In this document: piece after piece, positions 62,556 to 64,000 of the stretch
Layout of the letters: every line of letters begins with the position of its first letter
Position numbering within the stretch: the stretch's first letter is position 1
Source: Picocystis sp. L7
Lineage: Eukaryota > Chlorophyta > Picocystophyceae > Picocystales > Picocystaceae
Direction: 5' to 3'
DNA length: 64,000 nucleotides
Assembly (NCBI GenBank): GCA_020975725.1
Contig: QXJR01000026.1
Span: 372,001 to 436,000, forward strand
The notes under the pieces: generated by a model
What the model was told of the DNA's origin: nothing
Databases searched by the model: none
The model's input: the letters and a program-made list of their open reading frames with translations, nothing else
Made by a program: the position numbers and the translations under genes

Positions 62556-64000
62556 CTATGCCTCTGACGTTGCATCAGACCGGCCGGTGCAGGTGTGTGC
62601 ACGTCCCCCGTGGCACCCTCCGTCGTCACGAGGAGGGCACCCTTGCCATGTATCTTTAAAGCAATTACGGCCCGTGTATGGCCCAAAGAAGTAGTCAACG
62701 ACACCTTCGCTTGGCTTGTGGCACGTCTGGCATGCTGCCGGGGCTTTCTCGCCGCACATGACGTAGCGACGCTGCGTCACCTTCCTCGCCTGTGTGTCTT
62801 TGCCACTCGTCCTCATCACCTCCTCTAGTGCCACCAGACGGTGTGCACTTCCTCCACCCAAATCACCCATCACAGCGAGCAACGGACGTAGAGGGAGAGC
62901 TTGATGCCTTTCCGTCTCCAACTCTGCCGTAACCCACGGATTCTCCAGCAACTCCTTTGCAAGGAGCTTCCAACACTACTTCTGGCGCCCCTGCCCTGTT
63001 CCCTTTGCACGCATGAGAAGGAAGGTGTTCACCTCCGCCAACCCCATCAACTCGCTCAATTCACGAATCCGAAGGTCGTGCGTTTTCCACACATCGTGGA
63101 ACTCATTGCCACCTGTTCGTAGCGGTTTGTGCTAGTCCGCGATGTTGTACTTCGACCTGTACATCTTCCTCGTGTCATCTGTTGGGATCTTCTTTTCCAG
63201 TAGATAAGTGGTGTCACTTGGATGTTTAATCATGTACTTCATGGTGCCTGTTGGTTGTGTGGTAAAGCAGGAAGACACCAAGCACAGTGGTACACGAGCA
63301 AGCCTACGATGGGCAGTTGCCTTGATCCTGGTGCAGGTCGTGCGCATACGTGCCTCTCTTGGAATGCAAACAGTCACTTCAGGTTAGTTGGGCACACTGG
63401 CGAGGAAACGTTGAAGTGCAAGTTTGGGGAAACCCCTATGTGCTATTTTCACATTCAGCACGGAGTACACACCGCGCTCCAGCAGCGCTCGGCATGTCTT
63501 GACTAACCCGAACAAGCTGTCACCAAGGCGGACACGCCCACTGCCAAAGAACGGCTTCATGAGCCCGAGTGTGGTTGCTGTGGCTGTGCTAAATTCTGTG
63601 AAGAATTCTTTCTCCTTCATCAAGCGTGCATTCTCCACCGGTTCCATGCGGAAACCGACACCACTCATCCCATCACATACAGTTTTCAGCTCCCTGCCCA
63701 GCGGGTCAGGTTTCCTGCGCAGAAACATCCGAGAGGGCATGTACCGGCCCATCCATTTCAACATGGGTTCGTCCACAACCACCAGCCAGCTTGGAGTGTA
63801 ATGCCGGGATGCATGTGCATTACATGCATCCCAGAACCTGCGCAGTTCCCAATGAGGATCATCTCGCAGTGTATGCAGGGTGCCTCTGGGTCCCTTGCAA
63901 GCTCCAGCTTGCTCAGGTCTGTCCACTCTCGCACCTCGCTCCGCTGTGTATTTTAGCACACAAACTGCCAAGAATTCCAAGATGCGGTCAAAGTCCCTCC
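62556..64000 (-). pseudogene. piggyBac-like transposase, broken, continues off the right edge
   Basis: Minus-strand pieces in family order. 63980-63384 carries the DDE_Tnp_1_7 core (WLVVVDEPMLKWMGRYMPSR, then RRKPDPLGRELKTVCDGMSG and a glycine-rich stretch). 63377-63132 follows in another frame. Next comes a block near 63110-62970 resembling the family's late region (FHDVWKTHDLRIRELSELMG). Last, 62951-62556 has the C-terminal Cys-rich zinc finger (RRYVMCGEKAPAACQTCHKP). The pieces are in different frames, separated by stops, so at least three breaks are present unless some are introns. It is a plain DNA transposon relic; the N-terminal part lies beyond the window. Confidence 0.75.

Overview
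The window is nuclear DNA of a photosynthetic eukaryote, most likely a green alga (Viridiplantae); the species cannot be named from the sequence. Supporting signs are a circadian pseudo-response regulator with a CCT domain, a plant-type bZIP factor, a plastid-type malonyl-CoA:ACP transacylase, a starch-binding CBM20 coiled-coil protein, a FAD2-type desaturase, a mitochondrial Rieske protein, and GT-AG introns of about 90-370 bp. Several genes look bacterial (rsmI, a metF-like gene, fabD, proC) but carry N-terminal leaders or introns, so they are nuclear genes for organelle or metabolic proteins.

Layout. 1-5.7 kb: AATF (cut by the left edge), a MINDY deubiquitinase and a desaturase, all on the minus strand. 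5.8-12.2 kb: tandem array 1 of a DDE transposon. 13.5-28.9 kb: compact housekeeping genes, often in tail-to-tail pairs 45-150 bp apart (RsmI/CBM20, HMA/bZIP, RPE/MTHFR-like, P5CR/Rieske), plus MCAT and AMMECR1. 29-33.4 kb: AT-rich and nearly gene-free. 33.4-36.2 kb: a prolyl-4-hydroxylase-like enzyme and the clock-type PRR. 39.4-43.9 kb: two neighbouring genes of gamma-glutamylamine metabolism that share a short GATVH motif. 45.0-50.7 kb: tandem array 2 of a related DDE transposon. 51.0-61.3 kb: two claudin/PMP22-like membrane genes, the second split by a chromovirus-type Ty3/gypsy element that carries a cytosine-5 DNA methyltransferase inside pol. 62.5-64 kb: the decayed 3' part of a piggyBac-like transposase.

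Most notable. (a) Both DDE arrays have the form S-T-S-T-S. In each, S is exactly 785 bp, ends in a 14-bp inverted repeat containing CCGCCAC, and the whole array is flanked by a 3-bp target duplication. S therefore behaves like a long terminal direct repeat, which is not known to me for Tc1/mariner-like elements. (b) The methyltransferase-bearing gypsy element. (c) The gamma-glutamylamine gene pair. Genes tend to have GC-rich, CpG-dense 5' ends and AT-richer 3' ends; this produces many long overlapping ORFs upstream of genes that I do not believe.
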